Shown piece by piece: positions 26,763-34,822 of a stretch of 64,000 bases of DNA. The stretch covers positions 1 through 64,000 of the forward strand of contig JBKBNY010000016.1 in assembly GCA_046295175.1 (NCBI GenBank), read 5' to 3'. Source of the DNA: JALOLV01 sp046295175. GTDB lineage: Bacteria > Bacteroidota > Bacteroidia > Cytophagales > Spirosomataceae. Under the pieces are notes generated by a model. It searched no databases and was not told where the DNA came from. It was given only the letters and a program-made list of their open reading frames with translations. Position 1 is the stretch's first letter; the number at the start of each line of letters is the position of its first letter. The translations under genes and the position numbers were made by a program.

Positions 26763-27575
26763 TTGAATAAAGAACTGGTCTGTATTGTTATTCCGATTTA
26801 TAAAGAATCTCTGACGCATTTTGAGCAGGTTTCGCTCAATCAATGCGTTTCTGTTTTGGGGAATTACCCCATTATCTTTGCAAAGCCTAAAACACTATCA
26901 ATCAAACATTTAGCCGAGAAGTACCCAAGTATTAAATCGCAAGATTTTGATGATGATTACTTTATCAGTGTACAGTCGTACAATCGGTTGATGCTCTCCG
27001 AAGAATTCTATAAACGTTTTGCGGCGTATCAATACATGTTGCTGTACCAGTTAGATGCTTATGTTTTTAAAGATGAATTGAGCGAGTGGTGCAAAAAAGG
27101 TTATGATTACATCGGAGCTCCGTGGAGAATTGAGATTGATTTTGATTCAAAAATCAAAGAATTGGTCTGGAATTTTAAAAGGAAAATTGCCCTTTGGTTT
27201 GATTTGAAAGAAGAACTTTATGGCAAATACGGCCCCAAAGAAATCATATTTAAAAGAGCAGTTGGCAATGGTGGTTTTTCGCTCCGAAGAATCGAAAAAT
27301 TCTTGGAATTGATACCAAAACATCAGAAAACAATCGAAAAATATTTGAGCCTCGCTCCTACTCATCCGGCCTACAACGAAGACGCTTTTTGGTGTATTGA
27401 ACTCAATCGTTACGTCAACCGTTTGAAGATTCCAGATTGGCGAATCGCTCTTAAATTTGCGGTCGAGCATTTACCCGAAAAAGCCTACCAACTCAACGGC
27501 GGACTGCCTTTTGGCTGCCACGCTTGGGATATTTACGAAACCGATTTTTGGAAGAAATTTATCAAACTTGATTAG
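26763..27575 (+). CDS. DUF5672 protein, putative glycosyltransferase
   Basis: 270 residues from a TTG start at 26763 (frame MNKELVCIVIPIYKE); no better ATG precedes the conserved region. The segments IFAKPKTL, SVQSYNRLMLSEEFYKRF, YQYMLLYQLDAYVF and GYDYIGAPW are the signature of DUF5672, a family placed near nucleotide-sugar glycosyltransferases. The GNGGFSLRR and HPAYNEDAFWC blocks are typical of GT-A-like enzymes with an acidic metal-binding residue. The two GT9 genes that follow by 2 bp suggest a small glycan- or LPS-assembly operon. The sugar is unknown. Confidence 0.82.
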   Translation: MNKELVCIVIPIYKESLTHFEQVSLNQCVSVLGNYPIIFAKPKTLSIKHLAEKYPSIKSQDFDDDYFISVQSYNRLMLSEEFYKRFAAYQYMLLYQLDAYVFKDELSEWCKKGYDYIGAPWRIEIDFDSKIKELVWNFKRKIALWFDLKEELYGKYGPKEIIFKRAVGNGGFSLRRIEKFLELIPKHQKTIEKYLSLAPTHPAYNEDAFWCIELNRYVNRLKIPDWRIALKFAVEHLPEKAYQLNGGLPFGCHAWDIYETDFWKKFIKLD

Positions 27576-27577
27576 TA

Positions 27578-28765
27578 ATGCAGCGAAACTATTGTGGAAC
27601 CCCGAGAGAAACTATCCCACTTAGGATACTGGATTTTTTTGTGAATCTCTACACAAAATTATTCTACACCAAGAGCCGAGAAGTTTCATCAAAAAGTCCA
27701 AGGATTTTGATTGCATCGTTGGGGCATTTGGGCGATGCCCTCACCACAAGTTATTTATTCCCGATTATCAAAAAGAAATATCCTGATGCCAAAATAGATG
27801 TAATCATTCCTGAATGGTGCAAACTCATTTTGGCGGAGAATCCGTACATTGAGAACGCTTTTTTTATCAATCATTTTGTGAATAGTCGTAAGAATATCTC
27901 AAAATGGCAAAAAATAAAAGAGGCTTTTCGGACAGTCAGAATTGCGGCCAGTCAGCTAAAAAAATACCAGTACGATTATTATTTAGATGTAAGATATACC
28001 GATGCCGTTGCTCATTTTATCTTGCCTTTTATTGATGTAAAACAAGCATTTGGGTTTTCGCGTAGAGGTTTGGGCGATTTGCTTACCAAAGAGTTTGATG
28101 TTCCAGACCGAGAGTTTCATCACTTCGAGATGTATTTGCTGCTCCTTAAAGAAATCGGCATCGAAGCGAGTTTTAAAGACATTGAACCATATTTCAGCAT
28201 TCCGTCAGGTATCGAATTCGATAAAATATCCAATAAAATAGGCTTGTTAACAGAAAACTATTTTATGGTTTTTCCGGAGGCTGGGACTGGTTCAAACAAC
28301 ACCCGACAGCTTTCTAAAGAAGTTTGTGCCGAGATGATAGGCCGGATTCTGACCGATACAAATTTGGATGTTTTGCTTTGCGGACAAACGGATTTATCGC
28401 AAAAAATAAGAGATTTGATACCTGTCGATTTACAAAATAGGGTGATTGATACTTCGTCTAAAATCAATATCAACGAAATCGCTCGGCTCACTCAAAAAAC
28501 TCAATTTGCGATTACACTCGACTCATTCCCAGAACATTTGAGTTGCGTTTTTTGTAAAACGATTAGCATTTATAACCAAACTGCCGAGGCATTTTTGCCA
28601 TTGGCAAATCACCCCGCTTGCGTCATTTACATCAATAAAAAAGAGTACCGCTTTGAATTTAAGAGAGAAAACGTAGAGGTTATGTATCTACCCACTCTCA
28701 ATGAGCAACAAATCATCGGAATGATTCACGATAAAGCCCTTAATTTTACAAAGACTAATCTATGA
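27578..28765 (+). CDS. Glycosyltransferase family 9 (heptosyltransferase-like)
   Basis: 395 residues. The N-terminal domain has RILIASLGHLGDALTTSYLF and KYPDAKIDVIIPEW, the C-terminal domain MVFPEAGTGSNNTRQLSKE and ITLDSFPEHLSCVF, matching GT9 (ADP-heptose:LPS heptosyltransferase-like) proteins with a GT-B fold. It should add a sugar to LPS core or another envelope glycan. The start is ATG 2 bp after the DUF5672 stop; the stop overlaps the next GT9 gene by 4 bp. The two GT9 proteins share the N-terminal pattern RxYCxPRxE and are paralogues. Confidence 0.87.
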   Translation: MQRNYCGTPRETIPLRILDFFVNLYTKLFYTKSREVSSKSPRILIASLGHLGDALTTSYLFPIIKKKYPDAKIDVIIPEWCKLILAENPYIENAFFINHFVNSRKNISKWQKIKEAFRTVRIAASQLKKYQYDYYLDVRYTDAVAHFILPFIDVKQAFGFSRRGLGDLLTKEFDVPDREFHHFEMYLLLLKEIGIEASFKDIEPYFSIPSGIEFDKISNKIGLLTENYFMVFPEAGTGSNNTRQLSKEVCAEMIGRILTDTNLDVLLCGQTDLSQKIRDLIPVDLQNRVIDTSSKININEIARLTQKTQFAITLDSFPEHLSCVFCKTISIYNQTAEAFLPLANHPACVIYINKKEYRFEFKRENVEVMYLPTLNEQQIIGMIHDKALNFTKTNL

Positions 28766-29934
28766 GAAGAAAATACTGTGCACCGCGTCGTGAACTCTAT
28801 TTTTTGTGGTTGAAAGACATTTTCATTGACCTCTACGCACGTCTGTTTTATAAACCTAAGCACAAAAACGATGTCATCTCGCCAAATCCAAAGATTTTGA
28901 TAATCACGTTTGGGCATTTGGGCGATGGGTTGATTTTTTCGTATGCTTTTCCGAAAATCAAAGAGAAATATCCCAATGCTGTCATTGATGTGCTAACTGG
29001 CGAGGCGTGCAATGCAGTTTTTGCGAAGAATCCGTTGGTCAGAAAAGTGATTAATCTCAATCATTTTATGACCAATCGTAAGCCGATTTCGTTTTGGGCA
29101 AAACTCTGGAATCATTTCCAAACGAGCCGAAGTGCGATTGCCGAACTCAAAAAAGAAACCTATGATTATTCGCTCGATATTCGGTATTCGGGTGGAGTTT
29201 CGCACTATATTTTGCCGTTTATCAACGTCAAAAAGGCTTTTGGCTTTGGTTCGAGAGGTTATGGTGGATATTTAGAGAAAGAGTTTTTCTTGCCCGATTA
29301 TGAGTTTCATAATTACGAAATGATTTCTTTATTGATGGAGCAAATCGGGGTTAAAACCACACTCGAAGACGTCAAGCCAGTGTTGCCGTACCCGCAAGCG
29401 AATTTGGCCGATTTGAGCCAAAAACTAAAAATTCCATCCAAAAATATTGTCATTTTTCCCGAAGCAGGCGAACCAATTAAGATGCTTTCGGTTGAGTTTT
29501 GGGAAAAACTTACACGTCGGATTCTGAATGAAACCGATGCGAATGTCATGTTTTGTGGCGAAAAGAATTTTGCCAATGATGTTTGTACGCACCTAAAAAG
29601 TGTATTTTTGGAGCAATCAGAACGGATTTTGACAGCGGGTAAATTGAATTTATCCGAACTACCGACACTTACCGAAGCCAGCCGAGTAGCCATCACGATG
29701 GATTCTTTTCCGGCACATTTATGCTCAATATTTGCTCCGACGATTATGCTTTCGCAACACGCAGGAGGGCGGCAGTTTTTTCCGATTGGCAATAAAGAAA
29801 TTTTGGTGATTCACGATAAAGAAACCTCCCGAAACGAAACCCTCAAAAGGCTCGGTTTTAGGGCGGTTTATCAGCCAAAATTTGACGAAAATGTGATTGA
29901 TTTAGTAATGGATTCGCTCAAAAAATACACATGA
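28762..29934 (+). CDS. Glycosyltransferase family 9, paralogue of the preceding gene
   Basis: 390 residues. ILIITFGHLGDGLIFSYAFPKIKEKYPNA, IFPEAGEPIKM and VAITMDSFPAHLCSIFAPT parallel the upstream GT9 protein, so this is a tandem duplicate that has diverged strongly. It overlaps its neighbours by 4 bp on both sides, which implies translational coupling of GT9-GT9-yraN. It likely adds the next sugar in the same glycan (inference). Confidence 0.87.
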   Translation: MRRKYCAPRRELYFLWLKDIFIDLYARLFYKPKHKNDVISPNPKILIITFGHLGDGLIFSYAFPKIKEKYPNAVIDVLTGEACNAVFAKNPLVRKVINLNHFMTNRKPISFWAKLWNHFQTSRSAIAELKKETYDYSLDIRYSGGVSHYILPFINVKKAFGFGSRGYGGYLEKEFFLPDYEFHNYEMISLLMEQIGVKTTLEDVKPVLPYPQANLADLSQKLKIPSKNIVIFPEAGEPIKMLSVEFWEKLTRRILNETDANVMFCGEKNFANDVCTHLKSVFLEQSERILTAGKLNLSELPTLTEASRVAITMDSFPAHLCSIFAPTIMLSQHAGGRQFFPIGNKEILVIHDKETSRNETLKRLGFRAVYQPKFDENVIDLVMDSLKKYT

Positions 29935-30281
29935 CACCCAAACAAGAAACGGGCAACAAAGCCGAAGAAATGGCTGCTAAAATGCTCGAAAAGAAAGGTT
30001 ACGAGATGCTGGAACGTAACTATACTTTTGGCAAGGGCGAGATTGACATCATTGCCGAAAAAGACGGTTGGTTGGTTTTTGTTGAAGTGAGGGCAAGGAG
30101 CAATACCGACTACGGGTTTCCGGAGCAAACCATCTCAAAAGCAAAGGCAAATCTTATCAAAAAAACAGCCGAAAACTACATCTACGAAAACGACTGGCAC
30201 GGCAATGTGCGTTTTGATATTGTTGCGATTTTGGTGGGCCAAACATTTGAGATTCAGCACTTTGAAGATGCGTTTTTTTAA
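29931..30281 (+). CDS. yraN: YraN family (UPF0102) endonuclease-fold protein
   Basis: 116 residues. GNKAEEMAAKMLEKKGYEMLERN, FGKGEIDIIAEKDGWLVFVEVRARS and the AKANLIKKTAENYI helix match the UPF0102/YraN family, which shares the D-ExK core of restriction endonuclease-like folds (GEIDII...FVEVR). A role with Holliday-junction-like substrates has been proposed for relatives but not settled. It starts in a 4-bp overlap with the second GT9 gene and ends inside a palindromic element that separates it from prmC. Confidence 0.9.
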   Translation: MTPKQETGNKAEEMAAKMLEKKGYEMLERNYTFGKGEIDIIAEKDGWLVFVEVRARSNTDYGFPEQTISKAKANLIKKTAENYIYENDWHGNVRFDIVAILVGQTFEIQHFEDAFF

Positions 30282-30328
30282 ACCCCGACAGGGTTTGGAA
30301 CGCCAGACGGCAAGTCCCTGTCGGGGTT
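30281..30328. repeat. Short palindromic element, copy 2 (13-bp stem, conserved interior)
   Basis: AACCCCGACAGGG and CCCTGTCGGGGTT are exact inverted copies around 22 nt. The interior, read on the minus strand, is GACTTGCCGTCTGGCGTTC. It overlaps the stop codons of yraN (+) and prmC (-), so it may also end both transcripts. Confidence 0.85.
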
Positions 30329-31217
30329 ATCTCGCCAGCACCATTCTATCCTTTTTAAAAATATCTTTGACTACTATCACGTTTTCAAAACCGTGATTTC
30401 GGAATACCTCCGCAGTAGATTCGCCCAAGGCTTCGTTGATTTCGAGAGCCACCAAACCTTCTTTTTTTAAGTATTTTTGGGCAAATTTGGCGATTGCCAC
30501 GTAAAAAATCAGTGGGTCATTGTCTTCTACAAAAAGTGCCAAATGTGGCTCGTGTTCGAGTACATTTTTACGCATTTGGGCTGCTTCGGCTTTGGTTACG
30601 TACGGCGGATTACTAACAATTATATCGAATTCGGTTTGGGATTTAAGGTTTATTGTTTTTGGTTTCTCGTTTCTTACATCTTGATTATCCATCAAATATT
30701 GCAAAATATCGTGTTTTTCAAAATTCACTTTGGCCTGATTCAATACTGCATTTTTTTGGGCGGTTTCGAGGGCAACATCCGAAATATCAAAAGCCCAAAC
30801 CTCAGAATTGGGCAATTCTTTGGCAAGTGTAACCGCAATACAGCCCGAACCCGTACCAATATCGAGGATACGCAAATCCTTTTGTCTTGAAGGCAAAGTT
30901 TTTAGGATATTCTCGATTAACTCCTCTGTTTCGGGTCGTGGTATAAGAACCGAAGAATTGACGAGAAACTTTCGACCAAAGAATGTAGTTTCGCCAATGA
31001 TGTACTGAATCGGCTCGTTGGCATTGATGCGACTGAGCGTTTTTTTCCAGAAATCCTCTCCCGATTCATGCTGTGGCACTTCTTTATCGGCGATAATATC
31101 AATTTTGCGGAGATTTAAGAAATGTTCCATCAACCAAAAAACAATTTCTCTTGCTTCTTGGGACTCATACACCGAAATTTGGGAAACTAATTTATCGAAT
31201 AACTCTTTGGCTTTCAT
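30327..31217 (-). CDS. prmC: Peptide chain release factor glutamine methyltransferase PrmC (HemK)
   Basis: 296 residues from the ATG at 31217 (MKAKELFDKLV); an ATG six codons earlier is also possible. The N-terminal helical domain is followed by FGRKFLVNSSVLIPRPETEELI, the SAM motif ILDIGTGSGCIAVTLAKELP and the catalytic SNPPY, all diagnostic. The enzyme methylates the Gln of the GGQ motif in release factors RF1/RF2. It is divergent from ribD with about 70 bp between starts. Confidence 0.95.
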   Translation of the reverse strand: MKAKELFDKLVSQISVYESQEAREIVFWLMEHFLNLRKIDIIADKEVPQHESGEDFWKKTLSRINANEPIQYIIGETTFFGRKFLVNSSVLIPRPETEELIENILKTLPSRQKDLRILDIGTGSGCIAVTLAKELPNSEVWAFDISDVALETAQKNAVLNQAKVNFEKHDILQYLMDNQDVRNEKPKTINLKSQTEFDIIVSNPPYVTKAEAAQMRKNVLEHEPHLALFVEDNDPLIFYVAIAKFAQKYLKKEGLVALEINEALGESTAEVFRNHGFENVIVVKDIFKKDRMVLAR

Positions 31218-31237
31218 GCGGCAAATATATACCATGA

Positions 31238-31269
31238 TTGGCTGGATTTTATAGAATTACATAATTTTG
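31238..31269 (+). promoter_or_regulatory. Promoter of ribD
   Basis: TTG (31238-31240), a 21-nt spacer and TAATTTTG (31262-31269) fit the Bacteroidota consensus. The start of transcription would be near 31276, 12 nt before the ATG at 31288. Confidence 0.6.
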
Positions 31270-31287
31270 AGGATAAATACTGACAAT

Positions 31288-32355
31288 ATGATGGTTTCTG
31301 ATGATGTGGTTTTTATGCAACGTGCTTTAGAGCTTGCGGCTTTGGGGCGAGGGTCGGTAAGTCCAAACCCGATGGTCGGGTGCGTGATTGTGCATAACGG
31401 GCTGATTGTGGGCGAGGGCTGGCACCAACGATACGGTCAAGCCCATGCCGAAGTAAATGCAGTAAACTTAGTAAAAGACCCATCAATCCTCTCAGAATCA
31501 ACGGCTTATGTAACACTCGAACCCTGCTCGCACTTCGGAAAAACCCCACCTTGTGCCGATTTATTGATTAAACACCAACTCAAAAAAGTAGTTATCTGCA
31601 ACGAAGACCCTTTTCCGTTAGTGGCGGGTAAGGGAATCAAAAAACTGCAAGAGGCAGGTATCGAGGTCGAAACGGGGTTTTTAGCAGAAGAAGGCCGCAG
31701 GCTGAATCGTCGTTTTTTTACGATGGTCGAGCAGCACCGCCCCTACGTCATATTGAAATGGGCCGAAACCGCCGATGGGTTCATCGCCAAAGAGAATTTT
31801 GAAGCCGTCAAAATCAGCAATGATTTTTCGCAGATGTATTCGCACAAATGGCGTAGCGAAGAAGACGCCATCATGGTAGGTACCAATACGGCTCATTTTG
31901 ATAATCCGAGCCTTACCGTTAGAAACTGGTTGGGGCGAAATCCGATTCGGGTTGTGCTGGATAAAAACGGTAGATTATCGCCGAATTTGAATATCTTTAA
32001 TGGAGATTCAAAGACAATTGTGATAACTTCAATAAAAGATAGCTCTTCGGGTTTTACAATCCCGACACAAATTATCTCGGATTTGCAATCCGAAGTTATC
32101 GAAGTAGAATTCAACGAAAATTTGATTGAGAACATTCTCCAAAAATTGCACGAAAACAAGATTCAATCTTTAATTGTAGAAGGCGGTAAGCAATTGCTCC
32201 AAAGCTTTATCGAAAGCGGTTTATACGATGAAATCAGACTTTTTAAATCAAATTTTCAATTAAAAAGTGGTATTTTAGCACCAAATATTAATTTTGAACA
32301 TATAAAGTCAATCGAGAAAATCACCGATGAATTTAGTATTTATCATAGATTCTGA
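31288..32355 (+). CDS. ribD: Bifunctional riboflavin biosynthesis deaminase/reductase RibD
   Basis: 355 residues from the ATG at 31288; a TTG seven codons earlier overlaps the promoter and is unlikely. The deaminase domain has the zinc motifs HAEVNAV and PCSHFGKTPPC. The reductase domain has ILKWAETADGFIA, AIMVGTNTAHFDNPSLTVR and a GG motif near LIVEGGKQLLQSF. It carries out steps two and three of riboflavin synthesis. No other rib gene is nearby. The TonB receptor starts 21 bp downstream and may be cotranscribed. Confidence 0.95.
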   Translation: MMVSDDVVFMQRALELAALGRGSVSPNPMVGCVIVHNGLIVGEGWHQRYGQAHAEVNAVNLVKDPSILSESTAYVTLEPCSHFGKTPPCADLLIKHQLKKVVICNEDPFPLVAGKGIKKLQEAGIEVETGFLAEEGRRLNRRFFTMVEQHRPYVILKWAETADGFIAKENFEAVKISNDFSQMYSHKWRSEEDAIMVGTNTAHFDNPSLTVRNWLGRNPIRVVLDKNGRLSPNLNIFNGDSKTIVITSIKDSSSGFTIPTQIISDLQSEVIEVEFNENLIENILQKLHENKIQSLIVEGGKQLLQSFIESGLYDEIRLFKSNFQLKSGILAPNINFEHIKSIEKITDEFSIYHRF

Positions 32356-32376
32356 CCCCTACCCCAAAAAATACCG

Positions 32377-34689
32377 ATGCGTTTACTTTTCTTTATCATT
32401 TTCTTACAATTGGCTCGTTCGGTTGATGCCCAAATAACCCAGACGATTCGAGGCAAAATCATTGATAAAGAAACCCAAAGTCCGCTACCGGATGTCTCGA
32501 TAGTCATTCAAAATACCAAACAAGGAACCCAAACCGAAACCGACGGCACTTTTAGGTTTGGTAATCTTCCGTTGGGCAGGTATTCTATTTCGGCTTCGAT
32601 GATTGGCTACAATACCGTCAATCTGCCTAATATCGAAATCGGCAGTGCCAAAGAGATTGTTTTGAATATCGAAATGACCGAAACGCCCCAATCGCTCAAA
32701 GAAGTAATCGTAAAAGCCGAATTTAGCAAAGAAAAGCCCATCAATGACTTGGTGATGGTGAGCGGTCGGCAATTTACGGTTCAAGAGAGCAATCGCTACG
32801 CAGGCGGCTACGGCGATGCCGCACGAATGGCCATGAGTTTTGCAGGGGTGACATCGGCGGGGAATGACCAAAACAACGAAATCGTTATCAGGGGCAATTC
32901 GCCCAAAGGACTTTTGTGGCGTTTGGAAGGGGTCGAGATTCCGAATCCAAATCATTTTGCCGATGGACAAGGCTCAACGAGCGGGATTATCAGCATGATA
33001 AATAGTGCATCTTTGGCCAATTCTGATTTTCTGACGGGAGCGTTCCCGGCAGAGTACGGAAACGCCATGTCGGGGGTTTTTGACCTTCGGTTTCGCAAAG
33101 GCAATGACCAAAAACACGAGCAAACTATTCAGGTTGGGGTCATTGGATTGGAGGCATCCGCCGAAGGACCAATTAACAAAAAAGGGGCTTCGTACCGATT
33201 CAATGCCCGTTATTCGACTTTGGATTTACTATTCAAGACAGGTTTGGTCAATATCGAAACGGGTGGTTTTGAGCCAGAATACCGAGATATGAACTTCAGC
33301 ATTAACCTGCCAACTCAAAAAGCAGGCACTTTCACTGTTTTTGGTGTGGGCGGAAAAAGTTTTGCATCAGACCAAGACCAAAACAGTATCGACCGTGAAG
33401 ACAACGGAATGGGAGTTGTGGGATTAAGTCATAAGGTTTCGGTCAATAAAAAGGGTTATTTTTATTCGGTTTTGGCAGTTTCAAGAGAATTCTCAATCCA
33501 AAAGTCACAAGACCTTATCAATCAGAAATTTACGGATACTTACATCGGCGATTACAAACAGACAAATACTCGATTTTCGAGCTACTATAACCACAAATTT
33601 AGCAATCGCAGCAGCTTGCGTATCGGACTGATTGCGAGCCAGTTAGGTTATTATTTCGATGATAATCGCTACGATAACACCCGCAGGATTTTGGTGAATT
33701 TCTTGAACGAAGACGATAAGACTTATTTCATACAAAACTACGCCCAATGGAAGTACAATTTTGGTACAAAGTTGAGCGTGACGGCAGGGATTCACTACAA
33801 TAATTTTAGGCTAAACAACAACCAGACTGTTGAGCCTCGGGCGGGTATCAGGTGGCAATTTGCTCCAAATCAGGCATTGAGTGCGGGTTTTGGTCTGCAT
33901 AGCCGATTGGAACCTACCTCGATGTACCTTTTCAAAAGAAGACAAGGGCAGAATTTTGTACAACCCAATCGAAATCTCGGTATGACCCGAGCCAAACACT
34001 ACATTGTGGGCTATGACCGAAACCTCGGGCAAAACATCCGACTCAAAGTAGAAGCCTATTACCAATGGCTCTACGACGTGCCCGTTGATTCGAACCGTAC
34101 GAGTATTTTTACGATGCTTAATTCGTCGGGAGGATTGACCAACACTGTCTTGAAAAATGATGGTTTTGGCGAAAATCAAGGACTTGAATTGACGTTGGAA
34201 AAGTATTTTTCGAAGAATTACTATTTCATGGCCACGGGTTCGTTGTTTAAATCTCGGTACAGAGCCAAAGACGGGAAATGGCGAAATACGGTTTTTGATA
34301 ACGGTTTTGCGGTGAATCTCTTGGGCGGAAAAGATTTTGCGGTTGGTAAAAGTAAGGTTCATTGGTTAGTTCTGAATGGCCGATTGATGTGGCGAGGCGG
34401 CAATAAATTTATTCCGATAAATTTGGCTGAATCGCTCAAACGAAACACCACCGTACAGGATGTTTCAAAGGCTTATGAAGCCCAATTACCCGATTATTGG
34501 CGAATTGATTTGGGCATTGGCTACCGAATCAATAAAAAAAGAGCTACTTGGACTCTCAGCGGAGATTTTCAGAACGTCACAAATCGCCAAAACATCATTC
34601 GGGAGTTTTATAATAATTCTCTCCGAAGAATCGCTTACAGCTACGCCCTACCTATTATCCCGATTCTAAACTTTAAGGTAGATTTTTAA
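32377..34689 (+). CDS. TonB-dependent receptor with carboxypeptidase-regulatory-like domain
   Basis: 770 residues. A signal peptide (MRLLFFIIFLQLARSVDA) is followed by a carboxypeptidase-regulatory-like domain (about 22-105: IRGKIIDKETQSPLPDVSIVI), a plug (about 120-220: FAGVTSAGNDQNNEIVIRGN) and a barrel ending in IIPILNFKVDF. No lipoprotein partner gene follows, unlike the receptor at 14750. It lies 21 bp behind ribD on the same strand, which might hint at shared control, but the substrate is unknown. Confidence 0.9.
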   Translation: MRLLFFIIFLQLARSVDAQITQTIRGKIIDKETQSPLPDVSIVIQNTKQGTQTETDGTFRFGNLPLGRYSISASMIGYNTVNLPNIEIGSAKEIVLNIEMTETPQSLKEVIVKAEFSKEKPINDLVMVSGRQFTVQESNRYAGGYGDAARMAMSFAGVTSAGNDQNNEIVIRGNSPKGLLWRLEGVEIPNPNHFADGQGSTSGIISMINSASLANSDFLTGAFPAEYGNAMSGVFDLRFRKGNDQKHEQTIQVGVIGLEASAEGPINKKGASYRFNARYSTLDLLFKTGLVNIETGGFEPEYRDMNFSINLPTQKAGTFTVFGVGGKSFASDQDQNSIDREDNGMGVVGLSHKVSVNKKGYFYSVLAVSREFSIQKSQDLINQKFTDTYIGDYKQTNTRFSSYYNHKFSNRSSLRIGLIASQLGYYFDDNRYDNTRRILVNFLNEDDKTYFIQNYAQWKYNFGTKLSVTAGIHYNNFRLNNNQTVEPRAGIRWQFAPNQALSAGFGLHSRLEPTSMYLFKRRQGQNFVQPNRNLGMTRAKHYIVGYDRNLGQNIRLKVEAYYQWLYDVPVDSNRTSIFTMLNSSGGLTNTVLKNDGFGENQGLELTLEKYFSKNYYFMATGSLFKSRYRAKDGKWRNTVFDNGFAVNLLGGKDFAVGKSKVHWLVLNGRLMWRGGNKFIPINLAESLKRNTTVQDVSKAYEAQLPDYWRIDLGIGYRINKKRATWTLSGDFQNVTNRQNIIREFYNNSLRRIAYSYALPIIPILNFKVDF

Positions 34690-34742
34690 TCATCATATAA
34701 ACAATCTCCTTCTCATTAATCATTGATTTTCAGGGCTTTTTA

Positions 34743-34771
34743 TTGTATGAATTAAGTTTTTCTCTAATTTG
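34743..34771 (+). promoter_or_regulatory. Weak candidate promoter of the HisKA_2 kinase gene
   Basis: TTG (34743-34745), a 19-nt spacer and TAATTTG (34765-34771); the -7 box lacks one base of TAnnTTTG. The ATG used is at 34823. Confidence 0.35.
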
Positions 34772-34822
34772 CGTAGAAGTAGCCCTAAACGCAATTACAA
34801 ACAATTCAACTGCCTGAAAACA

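Noticed and set aside
30281..30328. Palindrome as a plain rho-independent terminator
   Set aside because: No U-run follows on either strand, and the conserved interior shared with 63080 is not expected of a simple terminator; listed as a repeat, though it may also stop transcription.
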